Source: Mesorhizobium sp. PAMC28654
GTDB lineage: Bacteria > Pseudomonadota > Alphaproteobacteria > Rhizobiales > Rhizobiaceae
DNA: 64,000 bases
Assembly (NCBI RefSeq): GCF_020616515.1
Contig: NZ_CP085135.1
Span: forward strand, 1,364,001 to 1,428,000
Reading direction: 5' to 3'
Below, in pieces: positions 54,442 through 63,367 of the stretch; positions within the stretch are counted from its first letter, which is position 1; the number at the start of each line of letters is the position of its first letter. Under the pieces are notes generated by a model, which had not been told where the DNA came from, made no database searches, and was given only the letters and a program-made list of their open reading frames with translations. A program made the translations under genes and the position numbers.

Positions 54442-55257
54442 TCAGCCAGCCTTGCCAGGCACCGTCCTGATCACCGTGCCCCACGGATCCTCACGCGTCG
54501 TTGCGTCCGTCACATTGTCCGAACGCATCTCGACCCAAGCCAGACCGGACCGGGCGGGATCGCGGCGGCCGGCGCCCGGGCTCTGCCAGGCATTGGCGCC
54601 GATGTGGTGATGATATCCACCCGACGACAGGAACACCGCCTGGCCGCCATATTTCGCCACGGTGTCGAAGCCGAATTCCTGGTTCCACCAGGCCTCGGCG
54701 TCTTCCGGCCGGCCGACACGCAGGTGGACATGGCCGACAATGCTGTTTTCAGGCGCGCCTTGCCAACCGGCATCGCTCGCCGGGACTTCGGCAAGGACGG
54801 ACGGGACGTTCAATCGTTCGGTCGCCATCGCCACCTTGTCGCCATTCCACTTCCAGTCCTGCGGGCGGCGGTCGGCATAAATCTCGATGCCGTTACCTTC
54901 CGGATCGGTAAGATACAGCGCCTCGCTGACCAGATGGTCGGAAGCCCCCTCGATGGCGATCTTGTCGGCGATGGCGTGATTGATCCAGCGGCCGAGATCG
55001 GCTCGGCTCGGCAGCAGGAATGCGGTGTGGAACAGGCCGGCGCTGCGCGGATCGTCGGGCTTGGCCGCGGCATCCGCCTCGATGACGAGCAGCGGACGGT
55101 TGGCCGCACCCAAGGTGATCGCGCCATCGGCCCGGCTCAATTCCCGCAGGCCGACAACCTTGCGATAGTAAGCGGCGAGGCTTTCGGCATCGCGCGCCTT
55201 CAATCCCACACGAGAGACGCTGACGGGGGTCGTGGCGGCAAAAGGCAGTTCACTCAT
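54442..55257 (-). CDS. VOC family dioxygenase-like protein (CatE type)
   Basis: The 271-residue protein has two tandem vicinal-oxygen-chelate domains. Metal-binding positions are suggested by LFHTAFLLP and GNGIEIYADRR in the first and GHVHLRVG with GYHHHIGANAW in the second, as in CatE-type catechol 2,3-dioxygenase-like proteins. The reaction is not proven. ATG 55257 has GGAG 7 bases upstream; the open frame extends 46 codons further into sequence that looks non-coding. It converges with the metallophosphoesterase gene. Confidence 0.88.
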   Translation of the reverse strand: MSELPFAATTPVSVSRVGLKARDAESLAAYYRKVVGLRELSRADGAITLGAANRPLLVIEADAAAKPDDPRSAGLFHTAFLLPSRADLGRWINHAIADKIAIEGASDHLVSEALYLTDPEGNGIEIYADRRPQDWKWNGDKVAMATERLNVPSVLAEVPASDAGWQGAPENSIVGHVHLRVGRPEDAEAWWNQEFGFDTVAKYGGQAVFLSSGGYHHHIGANAWQSPGAGRRDPARSGLAWVEMRSDNVTDATTREDPWGTVIRTVPGKAG

Positions 55258-55502
55258 CTGATGCTCCGTTCGAGCGGCCACCGAGGAAACGCCCCACGCG
55301 AGGTACCCAGCGCCACCAATTATTGTACGTCGTGTCAGTCCCAAAATCCCGGCCCATCCACGGCTGTTTCTTTCCTCTGACAAATCGTTGATCACGATCG
55401 TTCACACAAGACAGCAATAAGCGAACATGGTGTTCACCTTTTCGATCGCCGGCGCATTCCGAGACGGTTGCATGAAGCGACAACGCTCGCTATTTCAGCG
55501 CC

Positions 55503-56060
55503 ATGAAGGTCAAGGACGCAGATATTCTCATCGTGCCGGGCTACACCAATTCGGGGCCCGAGCATTGGCAGAGCCGCTGGCAATCGAAACTGTCGACGGC
55601 GCGCCGAGTCGAGCAGGCGGAATGGTCGAAGCCGGTGCGCGAGGACTGGACGGCAAGCGTGGCGAAAGCGGTCAATGAGGCCGAACGCCCGGTCGTCATC
55701 GTCGCGCATTCGCTTGGCGTCGCGGCGGCCGTCCAGGCCATACCGCGGTTCCGGCGGCCGGTCGCGGGCGGCTTCTTCGTTGCGCCGCCCGATGTCGCCA
55801 ATCCGGAGATGAGGCCGAGGCACTTGATGACCTTCGGCCCTTACCCGCGCGATCCCCTGCCGTTTCCATCAATCGTGATCGCTAGTCGCAACGACCCGTT
55901 CTGCGCGTTCGACGTGGCCGAGGACATTGCCGGGGCCTGGGGCTCCCTGTTCATCGACGCCGGCGAGACCGGTCACCTCAATGCGGATTCCGGCTTCGGG
56001 CCGTGGCCCGAAGGATCAATGACCTTCGCCAAATTCCTGACGGATCTGAAGGCTCCATGA
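55503..56060 (+). CDS. RBBP9/YdeN family alpha/beta hydrolase
   Basis: The 185-residue protein has the small serine hydrolase pattern: VPGYTNSGPEHWQSRW, Ser70 in VAHSLGVAAA, Asp131 in ASRNDPFC and His158 in GETGHLNADSGFGPWP. RBBP9-like enzymes are serine hydrolases with aminopeptidase-like activity in eukaryotes; bacterial substrates are unknown. The 245-base gap upstream holds no recognised signal. It converges with the HpcH/HpaI gene. Confidence 0.9.
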   Translation: MKVKDADILIVPGYTNSGPEHWQSRWQSKLSTARRVEQAEWSKPVREDWTASVAKAVNEAERPVVIVAHSLGVAAAVQAIPRFRRPVAGGFFVAPPDVANPEMRPRHLMTFGPYPRDPLPFPSIVIASRNDPFCAFDVAEDIAGAWGSLFIDAGETGHLNADSGFGPWPEGSMTFAKFLTDLKAP

Positions 56061-56087
56061 TCCGCCGGGAACGGACGGAACCCGGCT

Positions 56088-56861
56088 TCAAGCCTTGATC
56101 GAATCCTGCATGCTTTTGAGCAGGGTTTTCGCACCCAGACCGATCAGCGCGTGCTCCGATCCCATGGCGAGCAGCCTGTAGCCCATCGACACGACACGGC
56201 CGGCAATTGCCGGCTCGACGACATAGATCGCGGCATGCTTGCCGGCCTTGCGGGTACGCTCGGCGACCGACGCCACGGTCTCCATCATGCTTTCCAGTGT
56301 CGAATTGACCGTCGCGCCATTGGTCCACGCAATCGAGAAATCCGACGGACCGAGGAAGATGCCGTCGATGCCCGGCGTGTCGAGGATGCCGTCAAGCGCA
56401 TCAAGCGCGGCGCGGGTTTCGACCATGGCGAAGGCCATCGTGCGCTGGTTGGTGTCGCGCAGCCAATCGGCCTGGTCGCCCTTGCCGTGGCGCGGGAAGG
56501 CATAGGTAGGCCCCCAGGACCGCTCGCCGAGCGGCGGGTATTTCATCGCTGCCGCAAACAGCTTCGCGTCGGCAACGGAATTGACCATCGGTGCGATAAC
56601 CGCCTCGGCACCAAAATCGAGCGCGCGGCTCGCCATGTCAAAGCGGCCGACGGGAATGCGCACCAATGCCGGCTTGTTGGCGGCCAGCACCGGGACAAGG
56701 CCACGCAGAACGCTGTCTTCATGATGGCCGCCATGCTGCATATCGAGTGTTACCGCATCAAATCCCTGTTTGGCGACGATTTCGACGGTCAAGGCATCCG
56801 GGACGCCGGACCATGCGGTGAATAGGGTTTCATCGGCCGCGAGGCGGGACTTCAGGGACAT
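56088..56861 (-). CDS. HpcH/HpaI aldolase family protein
   Basis: This 257-residue (beta/alpha)8 class II pyruvate aldolase has FDAVTLDMQHGGHHEDSVLR, the metal-binding Glu in FAMVETRAALDAL and Asp in GIDGIFLGPSDFSIA. Such enzymes cleave 4-hydroxy-2-oxo acids to pyruvate and an aldehyde, with a divalent metal. ATG 56861 has AAGGA about 7 bases upstream. It follows the DUF1476 gene on the same strand by 160 bases. Confidence 0.92.
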   Translation of the reverse strand: MSLKSRLAADETLFTAWSGVPDALTVEIVAKQGFDAVTLDMQHGGHHEDSVLRGLVPVLAANKPALVRIPVGRFDMASRALDFGAEAVIAPMVNSVADAKLFAAAMKYPPLGERSWGPTYAFPRHGKGDQADWLRDTNQRTMAFAMVETRAALDALDGILDTPGIDGIFLGPSDFSIAWTNGATVNSTLESMMETVASVAERTRKAGKHAAIYVVEPAIAGRVVSMGYRLLAMGSEHALIGLGAKTLLKSMQDSIKA

Positions 56862-57022
56862 GAACTCTTTCCTTGTTAACGTCAGCAGTTTCAGCCGGAA
56901 ACCGCCGCAAAGGCAAAGAAACCGCCCGGCTAGGCCGAGCGGTCGATTGGGCCAGTCATTCTTTGTTTGTCGCAGGTTCTGTCGCAACCGCAGGACACTT
57001 TTGCAAAACCTGCTTGGCTGGA

Positions 57023-57344
57023 TCAGGTGTTCTTGATCTGCTCGATCGCCTGCGCCATCATTTTCATCCATGGTGCGGCGGATCTGATGGTCCGACTGGT
57101 CGACGCCCGCCGCATCGAAATCCTTGCGGATCTTGCGGAAAACATCGTGGTCGCCGGCTTCCTCGATGTCGGAGATCACAACCTGCTTGGCATAGGCCTC
57201 GGCATCGGCGCCGGACTTTCCAAGCTTCTCGGCGGCCCACAAGCCCAGCGTCTTGTTGCGGCGTGCCGAGGCCTTGAACCGAAGTTCCTCGTCGAACGCG
57301 AACTTGCGCTCAAAGCCCTCTTCGCGATCCTTCATGCTGCTCAT
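57023..57344 (-). pseudogene. DUF1476 protein (ATPase zeta-inhibitor type), single-base frameshift near the end
   Basis: From ATG 57344, with GGAGG 7 bases upstream, the sequence follows the DUF1476 family ([40 protein letters not shown] and [19 protein letters not shown]). In Paracoccus this family is the zeta inhibitor of the F1-ATPase. After RRTMDE the frame changes. Removing one A from the four at 57061-57064 (minus strand GATGAAAATG) restores the normal ending [12 protein letters not shown] and a stop at 57023. As sequenced, the protein would continue into the next gene. A sequencing error in the A-run is the simplest explanation for such a conserved gene. Confidence 0.85.
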
Positions 57345-57620
57345 GGCATCCCTCCGATGGAAATCGATTCGCTGGTGGTGGTGTATATGTGTTGGCGAAG
57401 CACAAACCAAAAGGTCGCGGACGGGTCAATACGCTTCATCGCATGCTGCGCTGCGGCATTTCGGTCGCGAAACCAGTTGATTGGAAGGATTTGCCGATTG
57501 AGCAAACGATGTGATTGGGATAGACCCGGCATTGAACCCCAACCGTCGCCGCACTATTTCAGGCAGACGGACAGGAACTGGTCGCTTGCCGCCTGCCCGC
57601 AAATCCAGAGAAAAATTCAT

Positions 57621-58415
57621 ATGAAAAATCGCCGCCGCATTTATGAAGGCAAGGCCAAGATCCTCTATGAGGGACCCGAACCGGGCACGCTGATCCAGTT
57701 CTTCAAGGACGATGCAACCGCGTTCAACAAGAAGAAGCACGAGGTCATCGACGGCAAGGGCGTGCTCAACAACCGCATTTCCGAGTACATCTTCAACCAC
57801 CTCAACCGCATGGGCATTCCGACCCACTTCATCCGCCGGCTCAACATGCGAGAGCAGCTGATCAAGGAAGTCGAGATCATTCCGCTCGAAGTGGTTGTCC
57901 GCAACGTCGCCGCCGGTTCGCTGTCCAAACGCCTGGGCATCGACGAAGGCACCGTCTTGCCGCGCTCGATCATCGAGTTCTATTACAAGGCCGATGCGCT
58001 CGACGATCCGATGGTGTCGGAAGAGCACATCACCGCGTTCGGGTGGGCGAGCCCGCAGGAGATCGACGACGTGATGGCGCTGGCCATCCGCGTCAACGAC
58101 TTCCTTTCCGGCCTGTTCATGGGCGTCGGCATCCAACTCGTCGACTTCAAGATCGAATGCGGCCGCCTGTTCGAGGGCGACATGATGCGCATCGTGGTCG
58201 CCGACGAGATTTCGCCGGACTCCTGCCGCCTGTGGGACGTGGCGACGCAGGACAAGCTCGACAAGGACCGTTTCCGCCGCGATATGGGCGGACTGGTCGA
58301 AGCCTACCAGGAAGTGGCCCGCCGCCTTGGCATCATGAACGAGAACGAGCCGCCGCGCCCCGCCGGGCCGGTGCTTGTCGCGTCGACCGATGGCATCAAA
58401 GGCAAGCCGCACTGA
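57621..58415 (+). CDS. purC: Phosphoribosylaminoimidazole-succinocarboxamide synthase
   Basis: The 264-residue protein has all SAICAR synthase features: [57 protein letters not shown] and [20 protein letters not shown] with [13 protein letters not shown]. It joins CAIR and aspartate with ATP. ATG 57621 fits the family start. Upstream 276 bases have no gene and no recognised riboswitch. It starts the purC-purS-purQ cluster. Confidence 0.96.
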   Translation: MKNRRRIYEGKAKILYEGPEPGTLIQFFKDDATAFNKKKHEVIDGKGVLNNRISEYIFNHLNRMGIPTHFIRRLNMREQLIKEVEIIPLEVVVRNVAAGSLSKRLGIDEGTVLPRSIIEFYYKADALDDPMVSEEHITAFGWASPQEIDDVMALAIRVNDFLSGLFMGVGIQLVDFKIECGRLFEGDMMRIVVADEISPDSCRLWDVATQDKLDKDRFRRDMGGLVEAYQEVARRLGIMNENEPPRPAGPVLVASTDGIKGKPH

Positions 58416-58452
58416 TACCTAGACAAGATTTTCGAACAGGAGCGTTTCCAGC

Positions 58453-58695
58453 GTGATCAAGGCCCGCATTACCGTCACCCTCAAGAATGGCGTTCTCGAC
58501 CCGCAAGGCAAGGCGATCGAACATGCGCTGTCCGGACTGGGCTTCGATGGCGTGGGCCTTGTCCGGCAGGGCAAGGTGTTCGACGTAGAGCTTTCGGAGT
58601 CCGACAAGGCCAAGGCCGAGGCCGACCTGAAGGCCATGTGCGACAAGCTGCTGGCGAATACGGTGATTGAGAATTATAGTGTGACACTTACCTGA
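58453..58695 (+). CDS. purS: FGAM synthase subunit PurS
   Basis: The 80-residue protein matches PurS: MIKARITVTLKNGVLDPQGK, IEHALSGLGFDGVGLVRQGK and a C-terminal CDKLLANTVIENYSV. PurS dimers bridge PurQ and PurL in the three-part formylglycinamidine ribonucleotide synthase. GTG start with AGGAGC about 9 bases upstream. It follows purC by 37 bases. Confidence 0.95.
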   Translation: MIKARITVTLKNGVLDPQGKAIEHALSGLGFDGVGLVRQGKVFDVELSESDKAKAEADLKAMCDKLLANTVIENYSVTLT

Positions 58696-58699
58696 GGTT

Positions 58700-58969
58700 G
58701 TGTCGGAGGGGTTGGTGGCCGAGATCGATGGAAGCTTGATATTTGAAGTCCTCAAGTCCATTCAATCCCGGCTGGACAGAATGGATTTGACGCTTGGAGA
58801 GGTGAAGTCCGAGCTTGGCTCCATTCGCGGCCACCTCATCGCCACGGAGGGTGACGTGAAGAACATCTATGGCGTGCTTGCCCGCCAGGATGGCCGTCTT
58901 GAACATATCGAACGGCGCCTAGACCTGCGCGAACTTGCCGAATCCCAGAGGCCTTACGAACCGAAATGA
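58700..58969 (+). CDS. Small coiled-coil protein between purS and purQ
   Basis: The 89-residue frame is almost wholly helical with heptad-like spacing ([20 protein letters not shown] then [19 protein letters not shown]), so a coiled coil is likely. It starts four bases after purS and overlaps purQ by ATGA, so it is translated with the purine genes. No family function is known. The GTG at 58700 has a poor ribosome-binding site; GTG 58715 just after GGAGGGG is an alternative. Confidence 0.65.
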   Translation: MSEGLVAEIDGSLIFEVLKSIQSRLDRMDLTLGEVKSELGSIRGHLIATEGDVKNIYGVLARQDGRLEHIERRLDLRELAESQRPYEPK

Positions 58970-59634
58970 AATCAGCCGTCGTCCTCCTCCCTGGCCTCAA
59001 TCGCGACCGCGACATGATCGCGGCGCTGACCAAGATTTCCGGCACGCCGCCGGTCACGGTCTGGCAGACCGATACCGAAATCCCCGATGTCGACCTGATC
59101 GCCATTCCCGGTGGCTTTTCCTTCGGCGACTATCTGCGCTGCGGCGCCATCGCCGCGCGCATGCCGGTGATGCGGGCGGTCGCCGAAAAGGCGGCCAAGG
59201 GTGTCACGGTCATCGGCGTCTGCAACGGTTTCCAGATCCTGGTCGAGGCCGGCCTTTTGCCGGGCGCGTTGATGCGCAACACCTCGCTGAAATTCGTCTG
59301 CCGGCAGGTCAAGCTACAGATCACCAATGCCAACACCATGTTCACCCGCCGCTACCAGCCGGGCCAGATCATCCGCTCGCCGGTGGCGCATCACGATGGC
59401 AACTATTTCGCCGACGCAGATACTCTTGCCCGTCTCGAAGGCGAAGGCCAGGTGGTGTTCCGCTACGCGGACGGCACCAATCCCAATGGCTCGATCAACG
59501 ATATCGCCGGCATCATCAACGGCCAGGGCAATGTGCTCGGCCTGATGCCACATCCCGAGAACCTGATCGAAGCGGCGCATGGCGGCAATGATGGAAGAGC
59601 GCTGTTCGAAAGCGCCCTCGGTATCGCCGCTTGA
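58966..59634 (+). CDS. purQ: FGAM synthase glutaminase subunit PurQ
   Basis: The 222-residue class I glutamine amidotransferase has the nucleophile Cys86 in [34 protein letters not shown] and the His-Glu pair in [10 protein letters not shown]. It supplies ammonia to PurL. The start overlaps the coiled-coil gene by 4 bases. purL itself begins 3.7 kb downstream after five unrelated genes. Confidence 0.96.
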   Translation: MKSAVVLLPGLNRDRDMIAALTKISGTPPVTVWQTDTEIPDVDLIAIPGGFSFGDYLRCGAIAARMPVMRAVAEKAAKGVTVIGVCNGFQILVEAGLLPGALMRNTSLKFVCRQVKLQITNANTMFTRRYQPGQIIRSPVAHHDGNYFADADTLARLEGEGQVVFRYADGTNPNGSINDIAGIINGQGNVLGLMPHPENLIEAAHGGNDGRALFESALGIAA

Positions 59635-59701
59635 CGGTTGCGGCCGCAACCTTGAGAATTGCGGACAAATCAAAATCATAACATTGGGGAGAAACACGGT
59701 C

Positions 59702-60367
59702 ATGAAACTCTATTCGCGGCCGTTGTCGCCCTACTCGTCGATCGTGCGGGCGCTGGCCTACATCAAGGACGTGCCGCTCAAGATCATCGCGCCGCCAGCT
59801 GGATTTCCCATCCCCGAGGAATTCCGCGCCATTTCGCCGCTCAACCGGATTCCGGTGCTGATCACCGGTTCCGGCGAGACGATTGTCGAGTCGGTGGTCA
59901 TCGCGGAATATCTTGAAGAGCGGTTTCCCGAGCCGGCGCTGCTGCCGCCAGATTCGAAGGATCGCGCGCTGGTGCGCATGTTTGCCCGCATCACCGATCT
60001 CGATGTGCTGGCCCCGACAATGAAGCTTTTCGAGCTTCATTTCGTTCCTAAGCGCAACGAGGCGGAGATCGCGGCGCAGTTCGCCCGCCTGCATCATGGA
60101 CTGGCCGCTGTGGAGGCCCGGATGGCGCAAGGGCCCTTCGCGCTGGGCGATGACATCAGCTTCGCCGATGCATGGCTGACGCCGACGCGGTTCATCTTCA
60201 ACAATTTCCGCGCCATGACAGGACATCACGACCTGCTTGATGCCTATCCCAAATTCGATGCCTACGAACAGATCGCCTTGCAGCACCCGGCGTTGTCGCG
60301 CGTCTGGGGCGAGATGACGGACGGGCTGAAGATCTTCCTCTCCGAGCTTGAAATGGGCGCCGCGTGA
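59702..60367 (+). CDS. Glutathione S-transferase family protein
   Basis: The 221-residue protein has the thioredoxin-like N-terminal domain (MKLYSRPLSPYSSIVRALAY with a Ser-rich active-site turn, then IPVLITGSGETIVESVVIAE) and the helical C-terminal domain (LGDDISFADAWLTPTRFIF). It would conjugate or reduce with glutathione; the substrate is unknown. GGAG lies about 10 bases upstream. It overlaps the lipoprotein frame by 4 bases if that gene uses its GTG. Confidence 0.9.
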   Translation: MKLYSRPLSPYSSIVRALAYIKDVPLKIIAPPAGFPIPEEFRAISPLNRIPVLITGSGETIVESVVIAEYLEERFPEPALLPPDSKDRALVRMFARITDLDVLAPTMKLFELHFVPKRNEAEIAAQFARLHHGLAAVEARMAQGPFALGDDISFADAWLTPTRFIFNNFRAMTGHHDLLDAYPKFDAYEQIALQHPALSRVWGEMTDGLKIFLSELEMGAA

Positions 60368-60369
60368 TC

Positions 60370-60783
60370 ATGAAACAGACGACCGTTCGCCTCGCCCTCG
60401 TCGCCGCGGCCGGCCTTTTGATTGCCTCCTGCCAATCGAGCCCGAAGAGCAGCGCACCGGTTCCATCGAGCAAAAGTGCCGCACTTCTCTCCATGGAACA
60501 GGTGGCGATCGCTGCCCACAAATGCTGGATCGCGAGCAAGGACCCGGCCTTCAAATCCTATCAGATGGCCAATGAGCTGAACTCGTTCAGCGGCACGCCG
60601 CGCTTCCTGCTGGTTCCGGCCAACCATTATGGCGGAAAACCCTTGCTGGTCGTGCAGGCCAAGGGCAATTCGAGCCGTGTCGACGCGTTCGGTCCACTGA
60701 TGACCCAACCGCTTGGCGCGCGCATCGGTTCGGACATTGCCCGCTGGCAAACGGGTAATCCATCCTGTAGCGCGGCGGCATAA
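60370..60783 (+). CDS. Small lipoprotein of unknown function
   Basis: The 137-residue protein has a lipoprotein signal with lipobox LIASCQ (Cys at about residue 21), then a Ser/Pro-rich linker and a small domain with two Cys (HKCWIASKD and GNPSCSA). No family is recognised. ATG 60370 is used; GTG 60364, overlapping the glutathione transferase stop, adds two residues. The close packing suggests one transcript from purQ through the membrane protein gene. Confidence 0.75.
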   Translation: MKQTTVRLALVAAAGLLIASCQSSPKSSAPVPSSKSAALLSMEQVAIAAHKCWIASKDPAFKSYQMANELNSFSGTPRFLLVPANHYGGKPLLVVQAKGNSSRVDAFGPLMTQPLGARIGSDIARWQTGNPSCSAAA

Positions 60784-60787
60784 CGCT

Positions 60788-61450
60788 TTGGGCCGGTTCC
60801 TGCAGGTTGCGGGTCTGGTCATCGGTCTGGCCGGGCTTGTCCTGCAGTTCTGCATCACCATCCCGGCGTCGATGGACGCCGGTCGCGGTTTCCTCGGCTC
60901 GATCGTCTTTTATTTCAGCTTCTTCACGATCCTGACCAATATCGGCGCGGTGCTTGTCTACGCGTCGCTACTGTCTCCCAGCCTATACGCTTGGCTGCCT
61001 GCCTTCGCCGGACCGCGCATGCGAGCGGGCGTCACGGTCTCGATCGTGCTGGTCTTTCTCGTGTACGCAACGGTGCTGGCCCCGCTGGAGCAGTTGCAAG
61101 GCCTGTTCCTGCTTTGCAATATACTTCTGCACTATGTGACGCCGGTGCTGTTCGTGCTGTGGTGGCTGGCGGCTGGCGCTGACGGGTCAACGCGATGGCG
61201 CGACATGTCCTGGTGGGTGCTCTATCCCCTAGCCTATCTGGCCTATGCGCTGTTGCGCGCGCCGGTCGCCGGTGAGGTGCCCTACCCCTTCCTCAACGCC
61301 GCCAAGAATGGCTGGACGAGCGTGGTGATCTGGTCGCTCGCGATCACCGCGCTCTTTCTTGTCCTGTGCGTGGTCGCCGTCCTTGCGGACCATGGCGCCG
61401 CCCGCATCCGAGCACTGAATCGACGACCGAGCGCCCCGAAGAAAACCTGA
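60788..61450 (+). CDS. Pr6Pr family membrane protein
   Basis: The 220-residue protein has six predicted membrane segments (for example VAGLVIGLAGLVLQFCITIP and GSIVFYFSFFTILTNIGAVL) and the loop HYVTPVLFVLWWLA typical of Pr6Pr (FAR-17a/AIG1-like) proteins. The conserved TN in the second helix and the H in LLHY are notable. Function in bacteria is unknown. TTG 60788 is the most likely start as no ATG fits, with GGCGG about 8 bases upstream. Confidence 0.82.
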   Translation: MGRFLQVAGLVIGLAGLVLQFCITIPASMDAGRGFLGSIVFYFSFFTILTNIGAVLVYASLLSPSLYAWLPAFAGPRMRAGVTVSIVLVFLVYATVLAPLEQLQGLFLLCNILLHYVTPVLFVLWWLAAGADGSTRWRDMSWWVLYPLAYLAYALLRAPVAGEVPYPFLNAAKNGWTSVVIWSLAITALFLVLCVVAVLADHGAARIRALNRRPSAPKKT

Positions 61451-61466
61451 TGCGCGCCGGCCGTTC

Positions 61467-61712
61467 TCAATCCCAGAGCGATCGGATGCCCTCGCGATGG
61501 GCATCGCAGCGGGATATGCCGATGTCCTTGAGCTGATCGTCGGTCATTTCGAGCAATGCCAACCGGCCGCGCCGGCGCTCCACCAGGATGTCGATCCAGA
61601 GGAAGAACGACGTGACCACCCGCACGAGGCGGCGGACATAGCCGCGCCAGCCCACGGGGCGCGCAGCCTGTCCAAAGACACCGACGTGATGAATTGTCTC
61701 TATTGTACCCAT
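61467..61712 (-). CDS. DUF1127 domain protein
   Basis: The 81-residue protein has a hydrophobic middle (YVRRLVRVVTSFFLWIDILV) and the DUF1127/YjiS C-terminal motif ALLEMTDDQLKDIGISRCDA. Family members are often small RNA-binding or regulatory proteins. ATG 61712 is preferred to a start 15 codons further upstream, which would approach the divergent promoter. It diverges from the MocR gene and may be controlled from the same region. Confidence 0.85.
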   Translation of the reverse strand: MGTIETIHHVGVFGQAARPVGWRGYVRRLVRVVTSFFLWIDILVERRRGRLALLEMTDDQLKDIGISRCDAHREGIRSLWD

Positions 61713-61767
61713 TTTATTTCTACCAAAGCTTCCGATTGGACCCTTTTTGCCACGCAATTCATATGTA

Positions 61768-61794
61768 TTGACTCATTGTGCGGCGCAATATAGA
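61768..61794 (+). promoter_or_regulatory. Promoter with palindromic operator for the MocR gene
   Basis: TTGACT (61768-61773) and TATAGA (61789-61794) form a -35/-10 pair with a 15-base spacer, somewhat short. Between and over them lies the near-palindrome ATTGTGCGGCGCAAT (61775-61789). Transcription would begin near 61800, only a few bases before the ATG at 61806, and no ribosome-binding site is present, so the message may be leaderless. Binding of the MocR protein to its own promoter is inferred. Confidence 0.5.
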
Positions 61795-61805
61795 AAATTG
61801 TCACC

Positions 61806-63218
61806 ATGACAAATTGGCTTCCCGACCTCACCATTGGCTCCGGCCCGCTCTACCAGCGCCTTGCCGATGCCATCGAGTCCGACATCGACAAGGGCACGAT
61901 CGACCCGGGAGCAAAATTGCCACCACAACGAGATCTCGCCTACGATATCGGCGCGACCGTCGGCACGGTCGGCAGGGCCTACCAATTGCTCCGCGAGCGC
62001 GGGCTGGTGAGTGGAGAGGTCGGACGTGGAACCTATGTGCTGGGACAACGCCCGGACGGCGCCCAACCCGACTTGCTGCCCTCGAACGACGAAGGCACGC
62101 GATACATCGATGCGCCCCGCGACAAGTTGCGGTTCGACAGCACGGCGGCGCCGGATATCGGCCAAGGCGCTGTCGTCGCCGACGTCCTGTCGCGCACGGC
62201 GCAGGACCATCCGCACGAGATCTCGAGCTACACGCGCGATTTTCCGGACCGCTGGTACGAAGCCGGCGCCCGCTGGCTGTCGCGAAACGCCTTTCGCCCG
62301 GCAGCCGACGCCATTGTTCCCACGCTCGGCACCCATGCCGCGGTGATGGGTGCGATCGCGGCGCTGACCACGCCCGGCGATTATGTTGCCTTCGAGCACC
62401 TTACCTACTCGCAGATTTCCCGCAGCGCTGGCCTGATCGGCCGGCGGACGGCACTGGTGGCCTCGGACGAGGAAGGCGTCGATCCCGATGATTTCGAGCG
62501 CGTCTGCGCGCAAAAACATCCAAAAATGATCTTCCTGATGCCAACTGCGCAGAATCCGACACTGGTGACCTTGTCGGCTGAGCGTCGCGCCGCAATCGCG
62601 CGTGTCGCGCGCGAATACAATGTCGTCCTCATCGAGGACGATCTCTACGGCAACCTGACCGATGACCCGACGCCGCTACTCGCCGAATATGCGCCCGAGC
62701 AAACCATCGTCGCTGGCGGCCTGTCGAAATCGGTCGCGGCCGGTGTGCGCGGCGGCTGGCTCTCCTGCCCTCCTGCCTATCGCCACCGCATCCGCGTCGC
62801 GCACAAGATGATGACCGGCGGCATGCCTTTTCTGCTGGCGGAGGTGAATGCCCGGCTGGTGCTGTCCGGCCAGGCGAGCGATATCCGCAAGGGCTGCATC
62901 GCCGAAATTAGCGCCCGCACCGCGATCGTGCGCGAGACTTTGGCCGGCTTTGCGTTCAAGTCACATGACAAGGTGCCCTTCGTCTGGCTCACCTTGCCTG
63001 ACCCGTGGCTCTCCGGCACCTTCAAGAACGCCTGCCTGGAGCACGGCGTGCTGATCGACGATGAGGACGAGTTCAAGGCTGGCCGCTCCGAACAGGTCTT
63101 TCACGGTGTCCGCTTCGGCGTTTCGCAGCCAAGGCAACGCAAGGACATCGTTGAAGGCGTCGCGGTGATCCGTAGGCTTCTCGACGAGGGCCGCGCCGGC
63201 TACGACAGCTTCTCCTGA
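61806..63218 (+). CDS. MocR-type regulator (GntR HTH plus aminotransferase domain)
   Basis: The 470-residue protein has an N-terminal GntR winged helix (KLPPQRDLAYDIGATVGTVG with RAYQLLRERGLV) and a class I aminotransferase-like domain with SSYTRDFPDRWYEAGARWLS, FLMPTAQNPTLVTLS and the PLP lysine in VAGGLSKSVAAGVRGGW. MocR proteins use PLP as a sensor, often for amino acids or vitamin B6. Possible targets are itself and the divergent DUF1127 gene. Confidence 0.92.
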   Translation: MTNWLPDLTIGSGPLYQRLADAIESDIDKGTIDPGAKLPPQRDLAYDIGATVGTVGRAYQLLRERGLVSGEVGRGTYVLGQRPDGAQPDLLPSNDEGTRYIDAPRDKLRFDSTAAPDIGQGAVVADVLSRTAQDHPHEISSYTRDFPDRWYEAGARWLSRNAFRPAADAIVPTLGTHAAVMGAIAALTTPGDYVAFEHLTYSQISRSAGLIGRRTALVASDEEGVDPDDFERVCAQKHPKMIFLMPTAQNPTLVTLSAERRAAIARVAREYNVVLIEDDLYGNLTDDPTPLLAEYAPEQTIVAGGLSKSVAAGVRGGWLSCPPAYRHRIRVAHKMMTGGMPFLLAEVNARLVLSGQASDIRKGCIAEISARTAIVRETLAGFAFKSHDKVPFVWLTLPDPWLSGTFKNACLEHGVLIDDEDEFKAGRSEQVFHGVRFGVSQPRQRKDIVEGVAVIRRLLDEGRAGYDSFS

Positions 63219-63367
63219 GCCGAAGGGCTTCGTGGCAAGGGATTACTGGCTGCTGGGGATTGCCCTGTGGCTTTGTCCGGTTTTCGAACGTTTTTCGTCG
63301 AAACATGGGTGTATCGACCTGTCGGCTTGCGATAAGAACGGACTCAAACTCCCAACGCCCCGGATAA

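Noticed and set aside
56088..57410. Single 440-residue protein joining DUF1476 and HpcH/HpaI domains
   Set aside because: The join exists only because of the extra A at 57061-57064; the aldolase has its own start with AAGGA, and the DUF1476 ending is recovered when the base is removed.
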